Assembly: GCA_028456385.1 (NCBI GenBank)
Contig: JALNQF010000319.1
Coordinates: 1-47,999, forward strand
Source: Ophiosphaerella korrae
Taxonomy: Eukaryota; Ascomycota; Dothideomycetes; Pleosporales; Phaeosphaeriaceae
DNA: 47,999 nt
Reading direction: 5' to 3'
Both the position numbers and the translations under genes were made by a program. The notes below the pieces were generated by a model. It was not told the DNA's origin and did not search any database. It saw only the letters and a list, made by a program, of their open reading frames with translations. This document shows positions 1-10,156 of the stretch, piece after piece (position 1 is the stretch's first letter; the number at the start of each line of letters is the position of its first letter).

Positions 1-3000
1 TATACTAATTATACTATAAGTAATAGTAATACCTAATTATTTTACTTCTAATTACTATAAATCCTTAGGTATATCTTTAATATCTTATTAGTCTATTCTA
101 TCTATCTATCTATCTATAGATAATAGGCTATTAATAGCTTTCTTTTTATCTCTATTACTATAAGTAGTATTATCTAGTAATTAGATATAAAAAGCTTATC
201 TCTATTACTAATAATACTCTTTAGTATCTTATATCTTTGTATTAGTACGTCTAGTAGTACGTATCCTAGCTAATCTACTATATAGTTACTTTAGAATTTC
301 TCTATCTTAGTATATTTTGTAAATTAGTTTACAATTACTATTATTATATTATATCTTATTCTTATTACTAGGTCTTTTAATATTAGTAGTCCTATAATAA
401 AGTCTATTATAATATCTATCTATAGTTCTTCTAGTATCTTAATTACTTATATTTCTCTATAGAGTATATATATCTTATACTTATTCTTTTAGTAATCTAG
501 GTATTCTTAAATAAACTACGTTACTTTTTCCTTTATCTTACTAAATCTATAGTTCTTTTAGATTAGTTCTATAGTTTATATAATCTCTAGGTACTTATAT
601 ACTAGGTTATTATAGTATTATTATATAATTACTTTTTATAATTCTTCTAGAACTTTATTTATAATCTTAACTAGGTTATTAATTTTTTACTCCTCTACTA
701 GTCGTGTATTTAGTACTAGGTATCCTTATCTATTATCTTAGAGTATAGCTTCTTCTACTACTTGTCTTTTTCCTACAATATTATATCTTTAGCTAAGCGC
801 GTCTACTTAGCTATTTTCCTTACCTAGTACGTACTAGATCTTGAATTTATACTATCCTAGTAGTTCTAACTATTATATCTACTTATCTTTTAACTTCTTA
901 CTTATTATAAAGTATATTAGGTTCTTGTAATCTATCTTAATAATTACTTTTACTACGCTTTTAGCGTATACTCTCTAATATTTATATATATTAACTATTA
1001 CTAGTAGCTCTTTATTATATATATTATATCTCTCTTTTTATTCTATAAACTTCTCTAAATAGTATATAATTAGATACTATTTCTTTTTATACTCTTGTAG
1101 CGCTATTACTCTATAAGCTAGATTAGATATATTAGTCTTAATTACTAAGGTCTTGTTACTATAAAATTACTTTAGAACTAGTAGTATAATATAGGCTTAC
1201 TTAAGTTCTTTATAGGCTTGTTTCTACTCTACTCTTTATTTCTATATTATATTATTTTTTATAAGCTTTATAAGTAGTAGTACTTTCTTTAAAAATTTCT
1301 TTATAAAGTATTAGTTAAAGTTAATAAATCTTAGGAACGATTATACGTCCTTAACTATCTTAGGTTCTTTCTATTCTTCTACTACTTTAATCTTTTCTTA
1401 GCTTATCTTAACTTTGTTAATACCTATTATATATTCTAGAAACTCTACTTTTATTTTATACTATTTGTACTTTTCTAGCTTTAGTTATAAGTTGTATTAG
1501 TTTAAGTACTATAGTACTATTATTACTTACTCTACGTACTTACCTTCTTCTTTAGAATATATTAGTATATTATCTAAGTAAGCTATAATAAACTTATCTA
1601 AGTATTTTTATAATATATTATTAATTAGTCTTTAGAACGTTACTAGTATATTTATTAGTCTAAAGAGTATTACTATATACTTATAATATCTATAGCGTGT
1701 TTAGAATACTATCTTCTACTCTTTACTTACTTTAATTCTTATTAAGTAGTATCTATCCTTTAGGTCTAGCTTTGTAAAAATCTTAGCTTAGCTTAGCCTA
1801 TCTTAGAGTTTATCTATATTTAGTAGTAAGTATTAGTCTTTTACTATAATATTATTTAGTTTTTAGTAGTCTACGTATATCCTTAGTAGTTTCTTCTTCT
1901 TTAGTATAAAGAGAATTAGAAATCCTACTAATAATAAGGATTCTTGTATATATCTTTTCTTTAGGTCTCTATTTAGTCTTTCTTAGAGTATTACTAATTT
2001 ACTCTCTATTAATTAGTAAATAGGCCTAAAAGGTAGCTCCTTTCCTTCCTATAACTTAATCGTATAGTCCTAGAGTTAGTACTTAAGTAATACTAGTATA
2101 TCTATCTCTTCTATAAACAAGTAGCTAAACTTCTTGTATTATTCTAGGATTTTAGGAGTTACACGTTACTCTTCTACTCCTACTTCTTTACCTAGCGCCT
2201 TACTAGTACTTATAGAGTTACTTATTCTCTCTTAATAAGTTACTATTAAAGCTACTATCTTATATAGTACCTTCTTATCTACTATTAAACGCTACTAATA
2301 TATAGGCTTAGATCTACGTACGTCTTTGTAGTTATTAAATAAGAGGTTCTAGTTTTTCTAATTAACTCTAGGATTAAACTCTTATAGCTATAGGAGTCTT
2401 AGTATAATATTTTTATTAGCTAAAACTAATACGTCTAAGGTAATCCTTATACTATATCCTTAAATACTAATCTCTATAGTTACTTCTTTACTAACTATTA
2501 AGTTTCTTAGTATTAGTTATCTATTTACAATATAGATTAGATATAGTATCTTCTTTACTTATAGTTAGAGTTCTACTTATTTTACTACTTTAGGTGTAAT
2601 TAGGTTTATAAATAACTCTAAATCTACTAATACTTTTATTTCTTTTCTTCTTATCTTTACTAAGAGTTTAATAAGTCTTTTAGCGTTAATAGTATTATAG
2701 CTTCTAGATATATATCTAGTATTAGCTATTTACTTAAAAAAGACTTAATTTTATAATCTTTATTTATCTTTTACTAAAATCCTTAGAGTATCTTAATCTC
2801 TTTATATTATTTATACTTCTCTAGCGTATAGGTTTACTAGATTAGATTAATATATTAGTTATTTATAAGTATCTTACTTATATTTATATCTTCTTTAGTT
2901 ATACCTAGAAAGTACTCTACTTCCTACTTATCTTATAAGTATTATTTATATCTTATATTTATATACTCTTCCTAGTTTTATTTATATCTAGATTTCTTAT

Positions 3001-4640
3001 AAAGAAAATATCTAGATCCTATTTTATTAGAATAGTAAGTAAAGTAGTTATTATAGTAATATCCTATCTATAATAGTAGTAGATAGTTTAGGTTACGTAG
3101 GTATAGCTAGTATTGTAGTTTTTATATTAATACTAGATCTATAATAATTAGCGCCTAATTATTATTAGTATATAATAATTTGTGTTATTAGGTTTACTCT
3201 ACTTAGTATTCCTTATCTTACTATTCTTTTACTAAGTAGTAGCTATCTACTAGTCTCTAGATTTCTTTTGTAAATCTATCTTATACCTTAGCGTTCTTTT
3301 ACTTTAGCTCTAGTATTTTAGGTACTATTTTATATTTAGAGGTCTTAGGCTCTTAGTTCTCTTTTCTATTCTTGTCCTAGGCTATATATACTTACTTTCC
3401 TAGATATAGTATTATCTTACGCCTATACCTTACCCTTCTCTAGTATAGCTAAAAGTATTTTAAGGTATCTATCTTAGCTTATTTTAACTTTAGCTAATAC
3501 TTCTTTACGTAGCTCTATACTCTTAGTAGTATCTTTATAGTTTTTACTTTATTATCTATTATAAAGTTTATTAGTTATATAGTAATCTTATAGTAGTTAT
3601 ATCTTTTACTTATATCTTACTACTAGAGGTTTATAGTCTTGTAATCTCTCTTCTCCTAGCTTCTTCTAGAGATTACTTTCTATTCTTCTTCTTTATCTTT
3701 ATCTTACTACTTAAGTATATTAATTTATTATATAATCTTATTCTTTACTTAGTAATTTTTTACTAAGTACCTTGTTTTACTACACTTATAGTATTTTTAG
3801 CTTTCTACTCTCTTAGGGTTCTTATAGTAATAGTATTCTTATTTTCTTAGGTTTATATTATTAACGTATATCTTATCTAGCCTAAAGTATCTATAGCTAC
3901 TTTAAACTTAGTTATACTTGTATTTATATTACTACTTATACTTAGGTTTATACTTCTTACTTTCTATACGTAGTACTTTTACGTTCTTAGCTTCTACTAT
4001 ATATTTATATATATAGTTATTAACTTAAATTACTTCTTTTATTAGGTTTTCTAACGTCTTAATTATAGCTCTACTACGTATTAGCTTACTTTAAATATTA
4101 CTCTTAAGTTCTTATTAAAATATCCTTATTAATACCTTATTATTCTATTCTATTTATATCGCGTAGCTTTAGAACTTATTAGTATAATCTACTACTACCT
4201 TATATTGTCGTAGCTACTATATCGCGTACTTTACTACTACTATCTTATTTACTAGTAGAAAGGCTTATTATACTTTATCTTTAAACTTAATCTATTCTTT
4301 AAATATCTTATTATAGTTACTATTATTATTATTAAAGTATTTCTTAAAGTATAGTATAACTTATTTCTCTACCTTACTCTTTATATAAGATAATATAAGT
4401 ATAGCTCTATCTTTATCTTAAACTTAGTCTACTTTAAAGAAGAGATTAAGTTATAAAATTTATAGCTTAAGCTTATTTTATTCTCTATAGTAGAGGTCTA
4501 GCTTAGTAACCTTAGAAGTAGCTATATAGGTTACTTCTATACGCTAGTTATCTATATTTATTAATATATTACTTATCTTAAAGGTATTTAATATATTAAG
4601 ACCTTAGAACTAAGTAAAAGTAATAAGGGTAAGTAGGCTT
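1..4640 (-). mobile_element. RIP-degraded Ty3/Gypsy LTR retrotransposon, gag-pol on minus strand, truncated at window edge
   Basis: Read on the minus strand, this TA-rich block still spells a Gypsy polyprotein, riddled with TAG/TAA at former Gln codons. A CCHC zinc-knuckle-like stretch (KYYKCSKTRYLVKNY) lies near 3745-3800. Reverse transcriptase lies near 1500-1900, with AKIFTKLD, FKTRYRYYKY and the catalytic-box relic YLDNILIYS (family form YLDDILIYS, D to N by G-to-A). RNase H and integrase should follow toward position 1 but are too decayed to place. Gag-to-pol order running right to left matches the minus orientation. No frame remains functional. The Gypsy call is firm from the RT block; the boundaries are approximate. 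The pattern of stops and D-to-N, C-to-Y changes is what RIP gives. Confidence 0.85.
97..116. repeat. (CTAT)n microsatellite
   Basis: Five consecutive CTAT units inside RIP-degraded retrotransposon sequence. Probably a by-product of extreme TA enrichment. Confidence 0.8.
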
Positions 4641-4785
4641 CTATAAGATAAGTAAAGTTAATAAATAAGATAGTTACTTAACTTAATTAATAGTTAGCTC
4701 TTATTAGAGTATTACAAGGTATATAAGTATTAATAAGTAGATAAGAATCTAATTAAAGTATTAGTTATAATACTCTTTTTATTAT

Positions 4786-4945
4786 AAGTACTTTTATGCA
4801 ACCCTTAGCTAGCTATAAGCTAGCCCTAGGCCTACTACAAGTATCCCTAGTATATATATATACTATTCTATACCTAGTATACCTATTAGGTATACTATAC
4901 CTCTTTTAGGGTTACGTCTAGTCTAGTAGTATAGAGCCTAGCCTT
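4786..4945. repeat. 160-bp direct repeat, copy 1 (probable LTR part of the leftmost Gypsy)
   Basis: The block beginning AAGTACTTTTATGCAACCC and running through the AGCTAGCTATAAGCTAG and GGTATACTATACC palindromes recurs almost unchanged at 5268-5427, differing mainly by C/T and G/A. It sits just upstream (minus-strand sense) of the Gypsy gag end, where a 5' LTR would be expected. The copies diverge right after GCCTAGCCTTA. I infer LTR origin from the position, without seeing a matching LTR at the other end, which lies outside the window. Confidence 0.75.
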
Positions 4946-5267
4946 ATAGAGTATACCTAATATAGCCTAAGTTTAAGTATAGCTCTATTCTTAGGCTAGC
5001 TAAAGCTAGTTAAGTTAAAGGTTTCCTTTAACTTTAGCTAAGGCGTAAGGCTTACTTTATTACTATTACTTACTAGAGGTCTAGTATATAGTACGTAGCT
5101 TTATCTATTACTATAGCGATAGAGTATTACGTTACTACTCCTTTAATAACGTAATAGGTCTATAGTACTACGCTATAAGCTTATAGTAGTTATCTAGTAG
5201 TACTATAGTAACTACGCTCTACTTTAGGTCTTTAGGATAAAGTCTAGAGAAGAGAGAGATAATATTA

Positions 5268-5427
5268 CAAGTACTTTTATACAACCCTTAGCTAGCTATA
5301 GGCTAGCCCTAGGCCTACTACGAGTATCCCTAGTATATATATATACTATTCTATACCTAGTATACTTATTAGGTATACTATACCTCTTTTAGGGTTACGT
5401 CTAGTCTAGTAGTATAAAGCCTAGCCT
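5268..5427. repeat. 160-bp direct repeat, copy 2
   Basis: Near-identical second copy of the 4786-4945 block, same orientation, 482 bp downstream. The spacing suggests a tandem or partial LTR duplication. The sequence between the copies (4946-5267) is AT-rich and holds no recognisable gene. Confidence 0.75.
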
Positions 5428-5528
5428 TACACTTTTAGGATAAGAAGTAAAGAAGAGATTAAATATAATAGTCTATAAAGGTCTATTAACGTTCCTATAT
5501 ACTTACTATCTAGTGTTTATTCTTAAGC

Positions 5529-5575
5529 ACTTACTCTAGAGCGTTTACTCTAAAGCGTTCGCTCTAGAGCGTTTA
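5529..5575. repeat. 14-bp tandem repeat, three units
   Basis: Three near-identical units of the form TTACTCTAGAGCGT. They alternate CTCTAGAG/CTCTAAAG and are internally palindromic. They lie in AT-rich sequence with no gene. Confidence 0.7.
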
Positions 5576-5715
5576 CTACTAAATAGTTACGTGTTCTACT
5601 ATACTATATTACCTAGCCTAATTACGTGCGATATAATAGCTTACCTACTACTTAGTATCGTAATATAGTATAGTATATTATAGCTAAGTAGCTTTAAATA
5701 AGTTTTATTTACTAC

Positions 5716-5800
5716 TATAAAGTAGACTTTATATAAGATAACTTAATAAAGTAGTTTTAATAATTAACTAAAAAAAGTAAATAGTAAATATAGTTATCTA
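5716..5800. repeat. Dispersed repeat R, copy 1 (possible LTR end)
   Basis: About 80 bp starting AAAGTAGACTTTATATAAGATAAC matches, in the same orientation, the last 80 bp of the window (47915-47999), where the less mutated version starts TGTAAGGTAGACTTTACGC. The left flanks are unrelated, so the left boundary is a true repeat edge. The TG start of the second copy fits an LTR end, but this is inference. Confidence 0.7.
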
Positions 5801-7486
5801 AGTAAGTACTAGGTATATATACCTAGTAGCTTACTAAGCGCTAATAAAAAGTAGAAAAGTAGTTAAATATTAGTAAGTTTATAATATTAGTAAGTTTATA
5901 ATATTAGTATAAAAATAAAAGATATAAGAAAAACTCCTTTATAACTACTATAAATATAGTAGCTTTAAAAAGCTCTAAATACTCTAGCTTTAGCTATACG
6001 CAAGCCTTATAATAGATAAGCTTTTTTTAATATAGTAATAGTATAAGTAAATAGCTACTATAAGGTTTATCTTTAATATTACTTATAGCTAATTATATAT
6101 AGTTAAACTACTTTTTAGCTTTAAAGTACTCTATACTAGCTAATACTATTTTAATAATCTAGTTATATAACTCTAGACTAATATTTAGCTTTCTATAAGT
6201 ATTTCTATCTATCTCTTATCTAAATTAGTATAGTATAGCTATAGTTATAGTAAGTTAAAGTAATAAAGTTATTTAAAAGTATATAGTAAGTTAAGCTTAG
6301 TATTCTAAACTTTTACGCTAGTATAGTACTACCTTTTTTTAAAGCTTAGCTTATACTTTTAGTACTTTCTTATTACCTTTAGTTATTTTTAACTAAGCTT
6401 TCTTTTTTAGGTCTTTACTTCTATAGTCTTTAGTAAAGTATTTTAGTTTTCTATATTTATAATATACTATATCTTTTTTCTTTAACTAATAATTTTTTAT
6501 ATAGTATCCTTTTTTACTATAGTTAAAGTATATAAAGTTATTTTTCTTTTTCTTTTTATCTTTATTTATATTAAGGATTATAAAGTCTTTACTATTATAG
6601 TTTCTAGGCTATTTCTTATACTTATTAGTTTTCTATTCATAAAGATTATTATCTACTTATATTACTTATCTTTTTAAAGCTATTAGTATACTTAGTTTTT
6701 TTATTTAGATTAACTTATATTAGATATTTAATTTTAGTCCTTATTTAAATCTTAATATTAGAGATAGCTTATTTTATTCTATATTTTATAATAGTTATTT
6801 AAACTATAATATATATTCTAAGATACTTTTAAGTTATCTAAGCTTTTTTAGCTTTTCTTTAGCTTATTAAGTATTATCTATATCTCTAAATACTACTCTT
6901 ATTTATTTTATAAAGTATTTATAACTTCTAAAAATAGCTTTAGTTTTATCTTTTTATATTTTTAGAGCGTGTAATATATAATCTATTTAGTAAGGTTTAA
7001 ACTATCTTATTATATCTTCTTTAAAGTATATTCTAATATATACTACTTTCTTTTCTTTAGTTTTAAAGTATAGTACTTATACGTCTATCTAGAGTTATAC
7101 TAAAGCTAAAAAGAGTCTTAGCTTCTTCTTTATTCTATTAAACTTTTTAAGTACTATTATCTTAGCTAGCTTTTTTATTATACTAAGTTCTAGTCTCTAG
7201 GTAATTTATTCTATTTAGTTTAATCTTACTATAATAGCTTTATCTTAAGCTTTATTCTACTTAATAGAATTTTATAGTTTTTTATTCTATATAGTTAGAG
7301 TATTAATTAATAGTTATATACTCTCTTTTTTAGTAATTAGGTTATTTAGGTTTAACTTAACTACTCTCTAGTTAGTTATATCTAACTTATAGCTACTTAG
7401 AGGTACTTTACTTTTTTTTATAGTTACGCTTTCTACTACTTATACTTTACTTCTTTTAATAACTAGATTAGTAAGGTATAATAGAG
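5801..7486 (-). mobile_element. RIP-degraded retroelement fragment with gag-like zinc knuckles, minus strand
   Basis: On the minus strand around 6400-6650 there are two consecutive lysine-rich stretches (FNYSKKGYYIKNC and VYYKCRKLKYFTKD). They fit CCHC knuckles whose Cys and His were turned into Tyr by G-to-A change, a typical RIP outcome. The rest is K/N/I/Y-rich with many stops. A duplicated 18-bp unit (ATTAGTAAGTTTATAAT twice) lies near 5870-5905. This could be the gag end of an LTR element or ORF1 of a LINE; I cannot tell which. No other gene is visible. Confidence 0.5.
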
Positions 7487-7933
7487 TTACCTATTATTAA
7501 CTATAAGTAACTTCTAGGAAAGAGTATAGTAGATTAAAAGTTAATAACTAAAGTATGTATAGTAATCTAGTAATAGGCCGTAAATAATAGAATAATTCCT
7601 AATAGGCGATGTTAAAGTATTGTTGCTCTTAGTTAAAGATTAGACTACTAATACTATCTTAATAATGCGCATCCTATTTCCTATATACTTATACTAATCT
7701 GTTAATCTATTGCTTGTATCTAGTCTTAGCGACTATAGATCAACAGATTACTGATCTGTTAATCTGTGATGCTTTCTTGTCCGTGCACTCTACAGATCCA
7801 CAGATCACATCACGTGTCCCAATTGTAGGTCGTTTCCCAATCTAGATCGTTACCCCGCTCATCCCATGCTTCGTCGGCACTTGAGTCGGGACTGATTGGT
7901 TCCATCTCGATTTCTCTTGTTACAGCCGTAACA
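7487..7933 (-). mobile_element. LTR copy (probably solo), minus orientation, straddling the AT-rich/normal boundary
   Basis: This segment aligns over its whole length with the LTR at 33487-33934 (same orientation) and, reversed, with 31818-32205 and 41426-41809. It starts (minus strand) TGTTACGGCTGTAACAAG. Its right half keeps many C and G that are T and A in the other copies, so it is close to an unmutated version. Its left 100 bp is as TA-rich as the neighbouring block. The flanks do not match the internal region of the related Gypsy at 33.5-41.8 kb, which argues for a solo LTR. A short acidic open frame (7810-8034, minus) runs from the flank into it and ends at the TGA near 7810. The palindromic motif around ACAGATTACTGATCTGTTAATCTGT (7742-7768) is a variable internal repeat of this LTR family. 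Confidence 0.8.
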
Positions 7934-8265
7934 GCTAGCTTAGTAGTATAGGGTGTGGATTCGAACTCGTTTATCTTAGGTAAGGCAACGGCGAGGTGTT
8001 TTAGGTATTTTGCTGAGTGAGTATGCCGAGACATCTAGTGTTCTGAAAAAGCTCGTATTTGTATACAAAATTACAGCTTACGTAGAAACCTCTATGAGTT
8101 TCTATAGCCTCTGCGCAAGCGACCTACTATTGCAGGTCCTACTTGCACCCCCCTTGTACCTGCATACCTAGCCAGGAACCACAATCGCGATCTAGAACCT
8201 AGAGCACCATGTAAGACCTAGGCGACTCATACCAAAGTCCAACTCGCGCCGCCCCGTCCCCAAAA

Positions 8266-9223
8266 ATGCTTCTTTCCCTGCTCTCTCTACCCGCCAAATG
8301 GCCCTCTGCCTCCTCCACCCCTTCCCCAGCCCCCTCCTCACTCCCCTCCCCATCAAATCAACGAATCATGCCAACCCTAGACCCTCAACGCCCACCGCAC
8401 CATCGTCCCCGGCCGTGTAAACTGCCGCTACACACTGACATCCCCCGCATACGTCACGCCGTCGACATGCACGCTCCTCGCCAACACCTGGGAAATTTCG
8501 CTCGACAGGTTTTTCAAGCTCAACCCCAATCTCGACAAGGACTGTGCAAATGTAAAGCCGGAGACCGAGTATTGCGTTGCAGGCTGTACGTTTTGTGCCG
8601 CGCTGGTTGCGCCAGGATGAAGAGATGGGGCTAACGGAATAGTCATCGAGCAAGTCCTCGCCCTCGACGGGCGCTGCGGTCCGCCGCATAACAACGCGAC
8701 GTGCAAGGGCACGCGGAAACAGTGCTGTAATTCTGAGACGTGGACATGCGGCGGTACAGCGTACGTCTGCCTTTCTCCCTTGCCCATCTTGCTCTTTGCT
8801 CATCTCCTCTCTTCCCCATCTTTCTATCTTCTCATCTTCCCAGCTAAATCAGCCACAGCGATGGCTGCCGCGAAGGCACGTGCTACGAAAGGCACATGCC
8901 ATGGCGCCAACGAGTACGCCATTGACGGCAAATGCGGCTGGCAGCACGCCAACCTCAAGTGCGGCGGCAAATGGGGCGAGTGCTGCAACCTATCCGGCGA
9001 GTGTGGCTCCGGCCCTGCGTTTTGTGGCCGCGGCAAGTGCCAGTCGGGTGCGTACGCGCCGTGGCGCAAGGTGCTGCGCGAGTGGCCGTAGTTGGACGGG
9101 AACTCGACAGATGGGCGGTGTGGTGGGCCGAGCCGGTATGTTTGTAATCCGGTGTTTGGATACTGCTGCGGTGGGGACCGGTGGTGCGGTGGTGATAGGA
9201 GGGAGTGTGGGGTTGCGTGGTGA
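8266..9223 (+). pseudogene. Broken secreted chitin-binding protein: LysM plus three hevein-type (CBM18) domains
   Basis: From 8399 the plus strand encodes a LysM domain (CRYTLTS, then CTLLANTWEISLDRFFKLNP, DCANVKPETEYCVAG). Intron 8586-8642 (GTACGT, GGGCTAACGG, TAG) joins it in phase to a first chitin-binding domain (8666-8890: DGRCGPPHNNATCKGT, KQCCNSETWTCGGT). Intron 8761-8858 is also in phase. Within GTCYE the frame shifts at an AAA run (8888-8890). The next frame carries a second domain (8924-9048: DGKCGWQHANLKCGGKWGEC, GPAFCGRGKCQSG), then TAG at 9089, then in the same frame a third (9110-9220: DGRCGGPSRYVC, GYCCGGDRWCGG). Upstream of the LysM there is TAG at 8378, and the ATG at 8266 (MLLSLLSL, signal-like) is in another frame. 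The family binds chitin outside the cell. One frameshift plus one or two nonsense codons make it non-functional as read. The start is uncertain. Confidence 0.8.
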
Positions 9224-9419
9224 GTTTATTTATTTTTGGATGTTGTGTAAGTGAATGGGTTGGAGCATGGGGTGAGACTGGTATTAGGGAGGGTGTGAGG
9301 ATGAGAAAGATATTATACCTATGATATGACCTGAGTATTGAGGTTGCACGCTGTGTGCCGTGACATTTGGTCTGCCAACCTCCGTTCAACACCAACAATG
9401 AACAAAAGAAAGTGAGCAT

Positions 9420-10156
9420 GAGCAGGGCCAACCATCGCTCTGCTAACGAATACTTTAATCGACCTCAATGATAATTTGCTTGAGTGTCTCGAATTGAGGC
9501 TCCTACAAGAATGGCTATCCAGGGCATTAGCGACGCGCGACGTACGAAGGCTTTCAAGCACGCCTTCGTGTAGTGACCCGCGTGCCAGCATTCCCTACTG
9601 GACTTTTAGGGTATTTAATTTACGGATTACTTTCCACCCTCACTGATAGCAAACCTTTCTTCCAGCGACATACGAAAAACCGTCAAGAGCGCACTCACCC
9701 GGGCGGATGAGAGGATTGAAGTCCTGAGATTCTACAAATTACGTAAGAGTGAGCAACTCAGCCAGAAAGAGAAGTTCAAATGCTTCTTAGTGGGCCGTAG
9801 CCTTGCTCTTTCGTTCGAAAAGTATATGGGTGGTACGAGCAAGATAGCAGGTTCTGCAAGATCTCTTAGGGGACTACGCAAATGGGACGAGAAAATCGCG
9901 GCCCACGCCACAGATCGAGGTCGAGCATGGGGGACCTTGGAAAGAGCAGTGCAAGTACCAGGAATCGGTGCTACGTAATCGTTCCGGACGTCTCGGTTCA
10001 GAAAGCGTGTTCAGCACGATGAAATGGAGGTTCGTGGCTCGCCTTCTTCAGGAGTCCGTTTTTAAGCCTGCCCTCGAGCTAGCACCGCACGTGGATAGTT
10101 TCCTAGCCGAATCACAAAAAAAACTTCGAGCAAATGTGACGATCAAATGCACGTGA
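9420..10156 (+). pseudogene. Possible decayed coding region, family not recognised
   Basis: Three open stretches with protein-like composition follow each other on the plus strand. From 9420 to 9600 one encodes a leucine-rich helix-like segment (ALLTNTLIDLNDNLLECLEL...). A possible intron ends at CTTTCTTCCAG (about 9665). A lysine/arginine-rich frame then runs to TAA at 9978 (KTVKSALTRADERIEVLRFY...). A third, in another frame, continues to TGA at 10156 (SVFSTMKWRFVARLLQESVF). The handovers need one frameshift, and no ATG opens the first part. I recognise no domain. It may be an old gene relic or simply open by chance. Confidence 0.3.

Noticed and set aside
1..120. CRISPR-like or telomeric repeats in the AT-rich flanks
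   Set aside because: Repeats are TA-rich by mutation bias, without regular spacers or TTAGGG units. CRISPR arrays are not expected in a fungal genome.
7950..7975. B-box-like GAGTTCGAATCC on the minus strand, possible tRNA
   Set aside because: The bases around the TTCGAAT loop do not form a T stem (ACGAG against CCACA) and no A box or acceptor stem is found.
8266..8634. 122-codon open frame, Pro/Ser-rich
   Set aside because: Runs in a different frame from the LysM domain it overlaps; the LysM frame has the clear homology. Only its signal-like start may be real.
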